64,000 nt of DNA, taken from Hybos culiciformis. Taxonomy: Eukaryota > Arthropoda > Insecta > Diptera > Hybotidae. Below are positions 24,605 to 39,600 of this stretch, piece by piece. The position numbers were made by a program, and so were the translations under genes. Where the stretch lies: positions 69,875,430 to 69,939,429 of the forward strand of contig OZ023273.1 of NCBI GenBank assembly GCA_964007475.1, given 5' to 3'. Numbering within the stretch: position 1 is the first letter of the stretch; each line of letters opens with the position of its first letter. The notes under the pieces are model-generated. The model saw nothing but the letters and a program-made list of their open reading frames with translations. It had not been told where the DNA came from and did no database searches.

Positions 24605-27600
24605 GTAAAAATTATAAATATTTATTTATAAAATTGAAATGCGAAGCACATTAAAATTATAAAATACCACCTGTCTATAATTTTATTTTATTTTTATTTA
24701 ATTAATTAATTTGTTTCAATCTTTGTTTTATTTTTAAAACTATTGTTCGACTTCATCAGATTTTAATATTAAAAATAATACTATAGAGGTATAGAGTACA
24801 ATTAAATAAAATGAGATACCCAAATTGCAGTTCTGCAGATTGTTTAAGGCAAAATTAACGTCATATTATATAAAATTAAATTCAATTTAAAAACATTTGA
24901 TAAGCAATCGTAATTCGGTATTCTGATTAATGATCAGAGATAGAGAAATCGCTAGTTTTTAAGTACGATTTAGACGAATTGAATGTTTATTCACCTGGTC
25001 TTTCAATATGTTGAAATATTCGCAACAGATGTATAAACTAAGTTTGAAAACTTGCCTTCTAAAAATCTCTCAATGTTACTACTCAACTTGTTTATCAACT
25101 TGTATGATTTGATGTTTTTCAACCAGGTTTAAGGACTTGTTGAAAAACTGTCAACAACACTACAGACGAGAAAATATTAAGTTATAGCCAACTCAAGTTT
25201 AACAAACATTCAACTTGTCTGGAAAATTTCCAGTTAAGGTCAAATTTTATTTAAAATTCCAAATCGACTGAGAAATGTATAAATTACACAGATTTATTTT
25301 CATCTATTATACCTTGATGTGGAAACAAATTTATTAATTCTTATTTTACTTAATTTTTTTAATTGGCTCTTTTTCTAATGTGGATAAATATTTTAACATT
25401 TAATACCCATAATTTTATTATTCTTTCAATTTTCATTATTTGTAATGTATACATTATATTGAATTTCTTCTGCAATGAGCTAGATTAAATAATCAAAAAA
25501 ATTAATAATTTTTTTTTATTATTTTGCGGTTTAGGCTGAAGAAGAAGCCCGTAATTGTCAAAAAAAAATCCAAACAGTTGAAAATGATTTGGATCAAACA
25601 CAAGAAGCTCTCACACAAGTTATGACTAAATTGGAAGAAAAGAATAAGGCTTTACAAAATGTAAGTACTAATATTTTACTACTATATACACTTTTTCAAT
25701 TATACATAAATATTTATACATATATTTTGGGCAAAAACTGATTATTAAAGTATGCAAATACTAAATATGTTGTGCCGAATAAAATAACTTTTTATATGCG
25801 GAAAACTTCTTAGACCCAATTTATAAACTATATACGAATTCATATTCGTGAAAATCTCTTTATTGAAAAAATTACAAAATGGTGCTCATTATCCTTTTTT
25901 AAATTTTTTTTAACATGAATTAAAGTAAATCCCGAAATAAAGTTTAAAGTTTGATTTAAAGTTTGATATCACGCCCGAATCAATAAATTAGGAAGTGGAA
26001 AATGTACAAAATCTTTTTTAAATTTTTTTTAACATGAATTAAAGTAAATCCCGAAATAAAGTTTAAAGTTTGATTTAAAGTTTGATTTCACGCCCGAATC
26101 AATAAATTAGGAAGTGGAAAATCGTATGCTTTTTCGTTAAATGAAAAATTATAATTTGGACTTACCATGTTAGTTTTGAAAACGATTTCTTACTTTCTAT
26201 ATTGACAATCCTATTAATATACATGTTTGCTTATTTTTCCCTTATATTCATAGTTAATTAAGAAATCGACATAAATAAATATCATTTTATAAAGTTTTCT
26301 AATATCCATAGTATCTCTAGCCAAAAAATTTACTACACTTTAACACTATTATTCTGTACATGTATATATATGATGTATCTATATATAAATTTCAAAAATT
26401 CTTCAAAAATTCATGTTATCAGAACAGAACATTATTTCAAAGTCTGTGAATTCTGTTAGTCGACATGATATGCCTCTTTATTCAGTTTTAAAGCTATTAG
26501 CGAGAACAGTATTGAATTATTGTTTGAAACACTAATTGCAAATTTATACATTATCTAGAAATACATTATATACGTAATTTAGGTATATAATTTCGTAGCC
26601 CTTGACCTTGTAAATAACGACAATAAACAAAGGATGATAAATAAAATAAATAAAACTAAAGATACAAATTTGAATATAAATGAAGGTTTATAATGATTAA
26701 ATTTTCTTAACTACAGTATCTAAATTTTTTAATATAGAAAAAAAATATTTATAATATTTATCCACCTTAAAAATTTCAAATACCCTTCTCATAAAATTGT
26801 TCTTTTTAGAAATATAGTAATTTTTTTATTTGAAATATCGAATTACTTTAAATATTTTCATTTATCCTCTCTTCACTCTAACCACCAATAATAAGCAGGG
26901 CAGGACGTTAATTAAATTTAAAAGAAATTTTGAATGAAAATCATATTGCCAAATGTTTCGTTATAAACAAAAAAAAAATAAATTTGTACATAAATTATTT
27001 CTATTTTTAAAAATTGAAAAAAAAAAAAAAAAAAAAAAACTTGCATAAATTTTCATTTTCTGTTTCGCTGAAAAGTATTTTGTTTTTTTTTTTTTTTCAT
27101 TTCATTTTATAATATTGTTATATGTATATTTTGAAAACTTATACCCTGGCCAAATACGGTGGATATGTTAATTTTGCGCATGCGTCTAATTCATTTCAAA
27201 ATTTTCAAAAGAAAATTCTTAGCGCAAGCTCAAGAGAATTTTCCCATTTAAATAAAAAAAAATAAAATTAAAAATTTTTTTGTTAGGCAAAATATCTTAA
27301 TTTCCCAAATCAATGAGAATATCGTAAGAAAAAAAATCCATTAGTAATTTCTCAAAATATCTTAAAACAAAAATAAGAAAAAAAAAATTTCCAAAAATAT
27401 ATTACCCTTAAGAATTTTCTCAATTTTCACATAGCTTTCATTTTTCATATTTTCCGAAAGCTTTTGATGTTTTTTTTTAATACGGTATTTCCCTTCAATT
27501 TTTATTCCCCTTGAATTATGAATCAAATAAAAAAAATTCCTTTCAACGAAAAATAAATAAATTGATCATTCTTCAAATTTAAGTTTTATGAAAATTCAAA

Positions 27601-30600
27601 AAAAAAAAAAATTCTGCAAAGTTTCTCCTCTTTAAAGTTTATGATTATATGTACTTTTAATATGTAGTACAAAGCAAATGAAAATTTTTACTAATACTAA
27701 AATATCGGAAAAAGAAAAATTACGTCATTTTAGATTTTAATATCTTTAGATTTTAAAGGAAAAGCTTTAATTTATTTTTTAAGATGACATCGACATTAAA
27801 TGACTTTTCTCTGCTGCTTTTTTGGATTACTTTTTTTTTGTAGGAATGCAAAAGAATCAAATTCTAACAGCTGCCTGCTTCCTGCCGAAATTACTTTAGG
27901 ATCCGAATCCGAACAACGAAAAACTCCACTACAATTATTTTAATTTTATTTTAAGCGTATTATATAAAGAGAATATTTTGGAAATCAATTTTCAATAAGT
28001 GCCCAAAAATTCTAAAGGTACTGAAACAGATACATAGGTCTCTAGGTATTTTATAAAGATTTCATCTATCAAAATTTTAACTTAGAAACAATTGATTTTG
28101 TAAATAACTAGAACTAGACAATCAGTAACTACAAAATTTGTATAAAAAAAATAGGAATTATTAAAATTATTTAAAAAGAAAAAATTATTTAAACTAATTT
28201 TGCTCAGAAGCAGTACAGAAAAGTTCAACTATTTTTATATTAACATCTTTTTAATTTTCGATAGAATTTGAGACTATATTATTGTCTTTTAATCTCTTAC
28301 ATTTACAATGTTTAATTTTAACATTTACTTTAAGTGCAACAATAATACAAAGTTCGATATAATACAAAGTTCATTCCTTTTTTTTTTTTATTTTTTGAAA
28401 TATATAAGTAGGTAGAATAAGTAGATATCTAAAAAATTCCGATTTTCGAAAAAATTTGATATTAAAAATAAAATATTTACATTAAACTTTTATACATATG
28501 TTGCAGTAATCATTACGCAAATCTGTACATAAATATTCTTAGTTTCCAAATAAAAATAGAATTTTTTTTGTAATCAGTCAGCAACTAGACAAAAAATTAT
28601 GAGTAACATGTCTAAAATTTTTTGAATCATTGAAGCGGTCGGCGTAATGAAAAAAAAATAAAATAAAATAAAACATTTGTAGATTTTTATTTATCTGGGG
28701 CAGTTTAAAATTTTATTCACATCAATAGAGGTTTAATGTCACGAAAGTAATTTATTTTATATTATATTTATCTTACATAAATTAAATTAAAAAAAATAAA
28801 AAAATAATCAAGGGCTTACATTCAATTTTCTACGCATTAAATGTTTTCCGATTTTAATTAGTTGTAAATAAAATCAAAATTTTATTCACAATAATAATAG
28901 CTAAAGAATGCTTCATCACACAACTTATAAAAACAAATATAACATGAGATAAAATTTATCATCAGCATTTTGATTGTTAAAAAATATGTATTTCTAAAAT
29001 ACAAAATTCCAAGCCTTATCAAAACAATATTACCAAAGGATATATTAAGTAAAATTATGACAGGCAATCATATAATTCAACGAAGTAAGAATTCTTCAAC
29101 AACTTCAGAAAAATCCAGAACTAATAGTGAATCCAGTATGATAAGTATTTTATCAATAAAATCTAATTTAACTTATAATAATAATAATAATAACAATAAT
29201 AATTTAAGTAAAAATAATGGTTGTAACAATATTACCAATAAGAATGGACATAATAATAATAATAATAATTTAATTAATAAAGAAACATTCAAAAATTCAT
29301 CATCATCATTAAATAAAAAAACAAAAAAATCTGCTCGTTTTGTACGTCATATCCGGCAATTAAAGCGGGCAAATCGACATCTTCTCACAAGTAGTGGTAC
29401 TAAAATTACACACACAACTACTACATTACAATCTGAAACGGTTGCTGCTGCTGCTGCTGCAGATAATACTACACCACTACCACATTCTACCACTACATTA
29501 AACAAAATGAAAACATCAATTTCATATAATTTTTCTGCAACAACTACTACTACTTCAACAAAACGAAAAAATTCTGCAAATGTCAAAACAAAGAAAAAAC
29601 GTTTAAGCAAAACTGATTGCTGCAGCAAGACTACACACAATACACCATTATTGACGGTAAAATACAATAAAAATAATAAGAAAAAAAATCCAATTATTGA
29701 AATTAATAATGAAAATTTATATAAAATAATTGAAAATGAATTTATATCGAATTTAATTGAAAATTTTATTAAAAATATAATGAGTGATCATGCTGGTAGT
29801 GGAAATTTTCCAAATAAAAAACGTGGCTATCAACATCATATTCGATTTTCTGGTTCACGAACATCAAATGTACCATTAGAAGAAATTTTAGAAAAATTAA
29901 AAAACACTAGTGGAACAACAAATTTGACAATTGAACAACAGCAACAACAACAAGATGATCAACATGATGATGAAACAGCTGGTGACGGTGTAAATAATAA
30001 TCCTTTAACTGACATATCAAATAAAAAATCAAAAAAAACCAATAATAATGGTGGTGCTGCTGATCCAAATCAAAATATTAAAACTAATTCAAAATTAGAT
30101 TTAAATTTATCAGATTTGACTACCAACAGTAGTTCAGCAGAAGTAATAACAGCGGCGGCAGCAGCAGCAGCAGCTAATTTATTAATATCGCCCACATCGG
30201 TTAGTTGTAGCAGTCCAACACCAACCGATGATAGCAGTATAGCAGAGGATGGTGTTGGTGGCGGTAGTAATAATAGTAGTAAAATAGGTCATTCAAAATC
30301 AAATAAAAAATCGAAACGTGAAAAAAATTCGTCCAAAGATTCAACACCAACAAAATCAGAAAAAAAAAGAAAAAGGAAAAAAGATCCAGAAATTTCTAGT
30401 TATAATAGTGGTTTTGCTGATTATAGTGATGGTGCTATCGATAGTACAACAAACTTCAGTGATATTAATTTGTTAACTGATGATGATGAAAATGTAGAAA
30501 ATGATGATCCAGAAGCAGCTGAATGGTGTAAAATGCGATGTACCAGTGAACGGGCTGAAATTGTGGCAGAACGTGAAGCTAGACGCAATAAAAATCGGTG

Positions 30601-33600
30601 TGCTGATTATCCTGGTTTAGCATTTGGTCGTTCAATATTTAGCTCTGACACAATGATGAAATTTAATATTATTAGAAATGAATTGCATAATATTATGAAA
30701 ACACAGTTGAAAAGGGTAATCAAATTAAAATTTAATAATTTGAGGATTTTTTGTTTTTAGGATACGTAGATAGTAGTACATTATCAATATTGTTAGTGGC
30801 GCACTTAGCAATATTTTATAAGTCTACAAAATTCTAGATCATCACATAGAATGAAGGTAACAAAAGAAATATGAAAACAGGAATATTCACCAAATTGTAA
30901 GAAATGTATTCAATCGGTTCCATAAATTATTTGATGCCTACTCGAAATGAAAAAGAAAAATAGCTCTGATATAATTATCCCATAAGCGAAATTTTCGGTT
31001 ATTGCGACAAAACTGTTTTTTTTTTTTTAATTATAATTGAAAAACATTATAACCAGATTTGTCGCAATTACTGAAAATTCTGCTGTGTAATAATTATAAC
31101 AGCTATGTTCCATTTTCATTTCAAGAATTCAATAGATAAGGTGTATTTTTGATTAAAACTTGGTTCAATGTGTTTACATGTTAAATATAATTTGACAAAG
31201 AATTCGTCACTTCAATGAACCAAAAATATGTGATACATAAATGAGTATTAAAAATATTTAGCCAGTTTACATAATTGAAATTTGTTGCTATATTTCTTAT
31301 GGCAAGAAAATTAAAAATAAAAATTCATTGAGAGAAATTTGATATATAGGTAAAGGTATAGGTACACACATTTTTCTTACCTTACGGACGTAATTATAAG
31401 TTAATAAATTTATTTAAATGCCTTATCTTTCGTTTATTAATAAGCTCAGTATTTTGATAAAAACTATTTAGTATCTTTTTATCAATTTTTTTTTTTTTGG
31501 TAAATATCAATGTTTCCTTTTTGTTCGAAATCAAATAATTGGGCTTGATTATGCAACCCATAACCGTGTACTAACATGATAACAACAAACGAATTTAAAA
31601 CTTTCAAATTAACATTGTTAATTATGCTTTTTTGTGTAGACTGTAGAAAAACTATAATATGTATCTTGGAAAAAAAAATTATCTGTACATAAAATAATTT
31701 TTAATTTTAGGTTCTCTCACAGTAATGATTTCATAATCTAAACTTATATATAGGCGAATATAATAATTTATTTATGTTTGCTTTTTAAATTCTCTGACGA
31801 TCCAAGATAATAGCAAAAAAGAAATAAAAAACAAAATACACAAAAAATTCTTTTCACACATACTTTTCTGATGAAAAAATAATTTCTTGATAAATGGAAA
31901 AAAAATGTTTTCTAAAATTCAATTTAATGCATACTTTTATTTATTTTTAGAAATAAAAATGTAGGTGCCACAGCTAAAAAAAAAATTAAAAATTCAAGTC
32001 TAAATTCTTACTGATTTTTTAAACAATTTTATTTAGAATTTCTTACTCAAAAATAGCTACAAAATACCTTACTATTAGAGCGACATAATTTTAATGAAAT
32101 AACATAATATTGAAGCTGAATAGACCTATTAAAGAATAAGTATTGGATTATTTTCTTTTTATCATTATTGGTTCTGTAAAAAATTTTCGATGTTAAAAAA
32201 GTTTCAAAATCTATTACAAATTATTATTTTTTAATTATAACTAGTTCATTTTGAAATTATAATTCAAGTACTAATTATTTTACATAATTCAGTTTAGCCA
32301 AATTGATCTTGATTAGGAAACTTTACTTTGTAAATAATTATTTTGAATTTAAAATTTTTTTTTTCTAAACTAAAAAAGGATTTATTTAAATGTTGATTAT
32401 TAGTTTCTAATTACATCTACAAGCCACAAATGGTCATAAGAATAAATTTTAAATGCATGTTAATTATTGAAAATTGAGAACTTAATCTGCCTATATAGTA
32501 CATATATATATATATATCGCATTTAATAAATAAATATATATATAAAAAGATTATGAAGCATATGAAATATTTTTTTTTTACCCTGAAGTCATTTACTCCA
32601 ATTTTGAAATGCTAATTAAGTATATTCTAGTAATTGTATTTTCGTAGTCAACAAAAAATTTTTTCTGCTATTTATTTTTTAAATATTTAACAATATTAAA
32701 CGGCTGTGACAATAGTAGATTTAATTTTATGTTTCTTTGCTTATTCACAGTACTTAACTATTTGTGTAAATTGTAGCAGAAATATTGAATCTTCCAAAGC
32801 TTTTTTTCTGTGAATTTTTTGTTTTTTGGTCATAATTACGTTTATTATCAATCAAATTAATTCTAACAATTTTTATTTTCATCCAAGACTTATAATAGTG
32901 TTTCTCTTAGTTTTTAAAAGGAATATATAGAAGTAAATTAGGGATCAGAAAGAACATCCGAATACTATGAGTAAGATCATTTTATTATGATGTGGATAAA
33001 ATTAGCATGAGGTCATGGCAAAAATATGGTTATTTCTCAAATAATATTAATTTTTTTTCACATTGTAAAATGTTTAAAATCTTAATCATAATTTTTTTTT
33101 AAATTATTGAAGTTGAATGTACATACAATACATATATGTATATTGATAGTAATCTTTGTGCAGTGTCTTAATATTTTAGGTATGTTTGTTATGCAATAAT
33201 ATTGAAAGCTATTTTTCTTTCAAATTATCATTTTCTTATCCTATTTTTATTTCCAATAAAACACGTACTCTATATAGATTTTTAAATATTTTTAAATTTT
33301 TCATGCAATTTTTTTTGTTTTTTTTTTACCATATTTGGTAAAAATTTATCATACCTATTAAAGTCTTTTTTTTTTTTTTTTGTATAATTCTTATTTATTT
33401 AATTTTAAATTGTAGTAAATAAGCCTGTGTCTGAGAAGAGATAGAAATTAATGGATTTTTTTTAAGTTGTTTGAATAAATTTTTTAATTGAATTTTATAA
33501 GGTCATTCAGAAAAAAAAAATTTAAATTATTACTACCTATTTTAATAGTTTTAATTTAAAATATATATTTATTAATTATTATTTTAATATTTCAAATAAA

Positions 33601-36600
33601 AATATAATTTTTTTTAGTAGGTCATTTATATTTTTTTTTTTTTTTTTTTTCAAAAACATAATCAAAATAATATAAATTTTAATTTCTATAGTCCATTTAT
33701 TTTTAATACATATTTTGTTTAACTCTGTTTCTAATACACACTTAAATATCATTATTAGAATATGTAAGAAGAAAACTTATCAGTTAACTTTCCTGATAAG
33801 ATTTTGTTTTTATTTTCGCTGAACATCTTCGTAATAGATTTAATTTCGGAATTAATAGTTAAGGCTCCCAATATTCTAGTTGGTCTGTTAAGTCTTAAGT
33901 TTATAGTACTAAGTTAGTCTTAAGTGTAATAGGTACTAAAAAAAACTCATTGAACTTGGCATAACAAAATGACAACAAAAAAAAAGATTGAAAAAATCAT
34001 AGCTTATCATTATTACATATACCACTAACTGACTGAAATTTATTTTTAACGAAAAAGATAAAAATAAAACAAAAAATTTAAAAACTCACTTCTTTTCAAA
34101 CTGTTAAAAAAAACAAACGGCTATCTCCAAAAGCCTGTTAAAAAAAATAATTATTATCTTTTTTCCAAATCATCTCTTTTTTTTTTTTTTTTTTTTTGAT
34201 TAATCAGCACAGTTGTTTAGTCCAGTGAACATTATTTTGTTAGTATGACGTCACCACAACTATTTTCAAATACATAAGCTGAATAATGTGCTTAATGTAT
34301 CTTTTTTTTTACTTGTTTTACTTTTTTTTTAACTTACTGTACATAAGATACGTTTAACTTTTTTTTTTCTTTTTCAAATTCCTCTCAGTCTGAGTTTGAA
34401 AGGTTTGCATAAAAGTTGTTAAAATATATATAATTTTGGAGTTATTTTTTTTTGCGGACGAACTTATTTTTTTTTTCCTTAATAACTTCCATTTTTAATT
34501 AAATAATTATAGTATTAATATTTTATTTAACGTAAAAAAAAATTGCTTTAATTGAATTTTTTTTTTTTTAATATTAATTTAAGCATGTTTTATTTTTCAC
34601 GGCTTTAAAAATCAAAAAAAAAAATTTTTTTTATTCCAAATCTTTTTTTAAAGTGGTTGCAAACACACACAAAAAAAAAAACACTTTTTTTTTTTTTGTA
34701 TGTATTTGTAAGCCGTCAGTAAATCATTAGAAAATTTATTATTAATTAATTGAAAAAAAAAGGCGAGGTTTCGATTAATTTAAAAAATATTAAAAAATAA
34801 AGTAAAATCAATTTTCAGAATAGATATCTAGATTAAAAAAAAAAAAATTTTTGTTTATTTTTTTTTTTTTTTTTAGAAAATTATCGAAAATAAATTTATA
34901 GGTGTATAAAAAAAAAAATAAAAAATTTATATTCCAATTTTTATTGTGTGAAAAATAAAATATATAGATTTCTATAAATAGAAAAAAAAAATATAAAATA
35001 TTAAAAGCAAAGAAAAGATACAAGTATCTCAAGTCATAAATTAATTAAAAAAAAAATTAAATAAATTTTGCATGTGTGCGTATATGTGTGTGTGCAAAAA
35101 ATATAATAAATAAAATAAAAAGTGCTGAAAATATTTTTCAAAAAAAATTAAATTAAAAATACTTGAAAAAAAATAATTTAAAACATTTTTTTCTTTTTTT
35201 TTTTTTTAAAACAAAACAAATTTTAGTAATTTTTTTTTAAACAAAAAAATAAATTATTTTGGTGCAAAATATTTATTTTTTTTGATTTGCTCTAGAAAAC
35301 AAAAGATAAATTAAATATTTTGTAATAATAACGAAAAATTATTTGGGTACCGACAAAAAAAAAAAAAAATTAAAAAACTTCTTATACCTACCTGTTTTAT
35401 TATATAAAAAAAAAAAACAGAAAACAAAAAAAAAATACCCTACAAATTCATTTTGACAACAACAGCAACAAAAAAAAAAACATACAAAAATGACGACCAA
35501 CATCCAACAAGGTACAATTTTAGAAGTTTTAAAGAAAAAAATGAGGCAAACTAAAGAGGAAATGGAAAAATATAAAGATGAATGCGAAGAATATCATAAA
35601 AGATTACAAGTTGAAATAATGAGAAGAGAAGAAGTGAGTTTTTTTTTCTACGTTCACAGAGATCAGAGAAAAGTACATTATATTTTTTTTTTATTTACTG
35701 AGCTCTGGAAATTTGATTTAATATATGTGGGTACCTACCTCTACCTAATATTATGTTATTTTCTTCATTCTTTTTACAAGAAAAGAAAATGATAATAATA
35801 ATAATAATTTTATCTCGCTTGCTGCTGCGGTTTTTAACTTTCTAAAAGAAAAAAATCTTTAAGAATGGTGTATATTGCTTTTTTTAATAATAAACATAAA
35901 TTTTTCCATGGGTATAGCTAACTACATAAGTAATTGTTATTTTTTTTTTTAACAAATATCATTATTTATTATCAAAAAATCTTCAAAACCATGAAAAACA
36001 AAAATAAAAATATTGTGTATTATGTACCTATATCTAATTTTACTTACCATTAACATGTCAAATTTTTTTCTTTCTATTATAACAGCAACAGGGTTTATTG
36101 ACATTTAATTTTGAACAGAATATAATAATTTCTGTGTAATGAACACAGTTCATCTGTTAAATTTTTAATTTTCCTAAAAAAAATTCTAAATGATAAAAAA
36201 ATTATTAACTTTTCGAGCTAATTGTAACAACAGCTTGAAGATTTTACTATTTTTGTATATTTTAAGCATATTTTAACTTAGATAGACTTATGTCGCGGGA
36301 TCCTCAACAATTTAAATTGTTTATGAATATTGTTTTCCTATCCTCTGAGCTTCTCAAATGATCGGTTTCTGATTCAATCGAATATTGAATTACTTCTGAT
36401 AAGAAAGCAGACTACTCCCCTACTGATAATTTAAAACTTAAATACTTAAAACTAGGTATCTTGTATCTGGTATCTATTGATGACATCAAAAATATTTAAT
36501 TTATAGTTCCCATATTTGTTGTCAACCAAAAAATTCTTTTATTTTTTATTGTTTTCCAATATTTCATATTTTGTAATATTTTAATACTTTTTGTATTAAC

Positions 36601-39600
36601 TTAAGATATATTTTTTTGTAGAATTCATAAAAAAAAATTAAGGCAAAAGGATAATAACCGCATAAATATTTCTTTGTTGATACTTTGAACTTTTAATGAA
36701 GAAAAAATATAAAAAATAATTCCAATGATTAGGGAAAATGTAGTGACATATTTATAATAAATCGGCGCGATAATTAAATTTGTTGAGCAAATATATTATA
36801 AAATATCTATTTCGTTATAATATCTATCTATTATAATAGAACACATTTTTATGGGGTATTAGAAACTCTGTCATACATTGAAGTTTATTTCAATTTCGGT
36901 TTAAGTTCACAAGCTGTGTACAGCATAAATTTTTCATATTTAAAATATTCAATAAATTTCAATGATTATTAATCAAAGGTATAGAGAAAATGCATAATTA
37001 TGTTTTTTTTTTGTTAAATGTAAAGTTGAAAATGATACATAATGTAGGTAACTCTTGATATACATATAAGTAATATAATAATGAAAAACATTAGAAATTT
37101 TTTTATAAGTATTTAAAAATTTCCATACTTGCATATTTTTATGCATTCACATTTTTTACCAAATGAAAAGAAAATATCATGTTTTAAAAGTTCATTGCTT
37201 TGTACTGCGTCACTCGCGAAAAATGCAAATGCAAGAACTGAAAATCAAGAAACAAGAAATTTAATTTAAAAAAAAATTTTTTTTTTTTTTCAATGTCTCG
37301 ACATTTTTTTAATCACTTATTATCCTTTTCACATTGTCGTTTCTTTTTTTTTTTTTACCCTAGACTCTGACGGCTTTTTGTTAAGTAGTTTATGATTTCA
37401 TTTTTAGCTATACTAAATTACTAATTTTAAATATAAATAATCCCATATATATATTTTTTCTATTTTATAAAATAACAAAAAATAAATTTTAATGCCAATA
37501 GTCGTTGTTTTGAGAAAAATGGAGAAAGCTGCCTTCGATAATATACTCGTCTGTTGCTGAATTAAATATTATTGAAATTCAAAATTATAGAAAATTGTTA
37601 CAATTTTTATTAAATGTTTGTCCCGCATTTATAACAACGAACACTCGTTCAACATACAATTTTGCATCTGTTTAAAATGAAAATATTTATTTTTAAATTG
37701 CATTAACTGAAAAAAAAAAAAAAAAGTTTCAAAAGTTCAAAAATTTCACCTCAAGCTTAGTCGGAGTTGTGTGATGTTATTATTAACTATATATAATGTT
37801 ATGTTGTTTAGCAATAGTTATGTATGTACTATATAAGCGATTTCAAATATTATGAGAGTTTTTTTTTTAACATTTAAAGTAATAATTTAAAAAAAATATA
37901 TTATTTCAATTATTCATTTGATTCATTTTAATTTTGCATACATTTTTTTTTTTTTTGTGGTTAATATTGTAATTAAATCTCATGTATATGTAGTCAATTT
38001 ACATAATTCGATGTTTTCGAAATACATATATTCAATTCATCATTTAAATTAATAACATTTATTTCGAACAGAGAAAATTTTTATGAAAAGCAAAAGATCA
38101 TAATAACCAATTGATAATTAAAAAAAAAAAGAAAACTAACAATTTCAATATGTTAAAAAGCCAGAAAAAATTATTTCCATAACTTATTGAACAACAACAA
38201 AACAAAATGACAAAAATAACTATGTTTACATTCCTTTCTAGGTATGCGACCTTAAAAAATAATTTTATATTCATGATTTCAAACTAAGTAAATTTATTAA
38301 AAAAAAAAACAAAAAACCATTATAATTTATTTTTTATTTTTTTATTTTTTAACATATATAAAGTTAGATAATTGTAAAAATTTTATTCATAAATTTTCAC
38401 TGTTTTATGAAACTCTTTATTATTGTTGGTTGTGAATATCATGAATTAAATTTAAATTTTTTAGTGAACAAAAATTATTATAATTTAAAAAAAAAAAAAA
38501 ATGAGAAACACATTCTGAGATGAAAAAAAAAATAAATATCATTAATAATTTTGTCATCGTTGTATATACATTTAGTTAGTTAAATTATAACAATTTCATT
38601 TTAAATAACAATTTGAGAGATTTTTGTTTTCAGGAAAGTTAAAGTAATTTTTTCAATTTATGCCCACATTGAAGTTTACACATTTCATTTTCTAATGATT
38701 TTCAAGAAAAATAAAATAATCAATAGCCTTATTTTCGTGTGCCCAAAATATTCGAAATTATTTATTTCGAACAAAATTATTATCTGTGATCTTTTATGAT
38801 TCGAGGAAATTGAAATATTAATTTAGATCTTTTGAAATTATTTTGTAAACTTCAAAACTAACTATAAAACTTAATATATTTAGCTGCTGGTATGAGAAAA
38901 AAAAAACTGCCGGTCCGACATTACAATTATTGTATATAAATATAATATACAATGTCGTTTATAATGTGATTTGATTACAATATTATAAGTATGGCAATTG
39001 CCGCCCGCCGCCGCCACCGTCACAACGAATTTTAAAATAAAAAATGTTTAACATAAAAGTACATATATTATATCCATTCCTTATAAAATATTTAATGTTG
39101 TTGCTCTTCAGCGCAAGTTTATAGAATGATGACGTAATTTCATTGAAATAATTCTTTTTTTAATTTCCCTGCTTTTTATAAAATTTTATGTTTGTAAAGA
39201 TAATTTTTAAATAGTTTTTTTTTTTTTTGTTAAACAGATGATAGAAGAAAAAAGTATGGATATATTTAAACATGTAGTTTTATCACTGCAATTATTTTGG
39301 TATTTTTTGAATTAAATACTCTAAAAAATAGTTTATGTCCACCTTAAAATCTAAAATTTCTAATTAGCAGAACATTTCGAATCATCACTTCAATAATCCA
39401 AATTTAACATAAAACCACGCATAAAACCGAAACCATTGAAAGCATAAAATAAAATTATGAAAAAGAATTAAAAATGGTTAATTTCACAAAAAAAAAAAAT
39501 TTAATTCAAAGTATTTCTTTCATTCAAAAACATTTTTAAAGTAAAAAGAAAAAAAAAATAGCTGAATGGCTAATTTCACATGACGCGATTATTAAATTTT

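Noticed and set aside
29347..29667. Minus-strand 106-codon frame opposite the I/C exon
   Set aside because: It is the antisense of Ala, Thr and Asn codon runs, with no start context or splice support.
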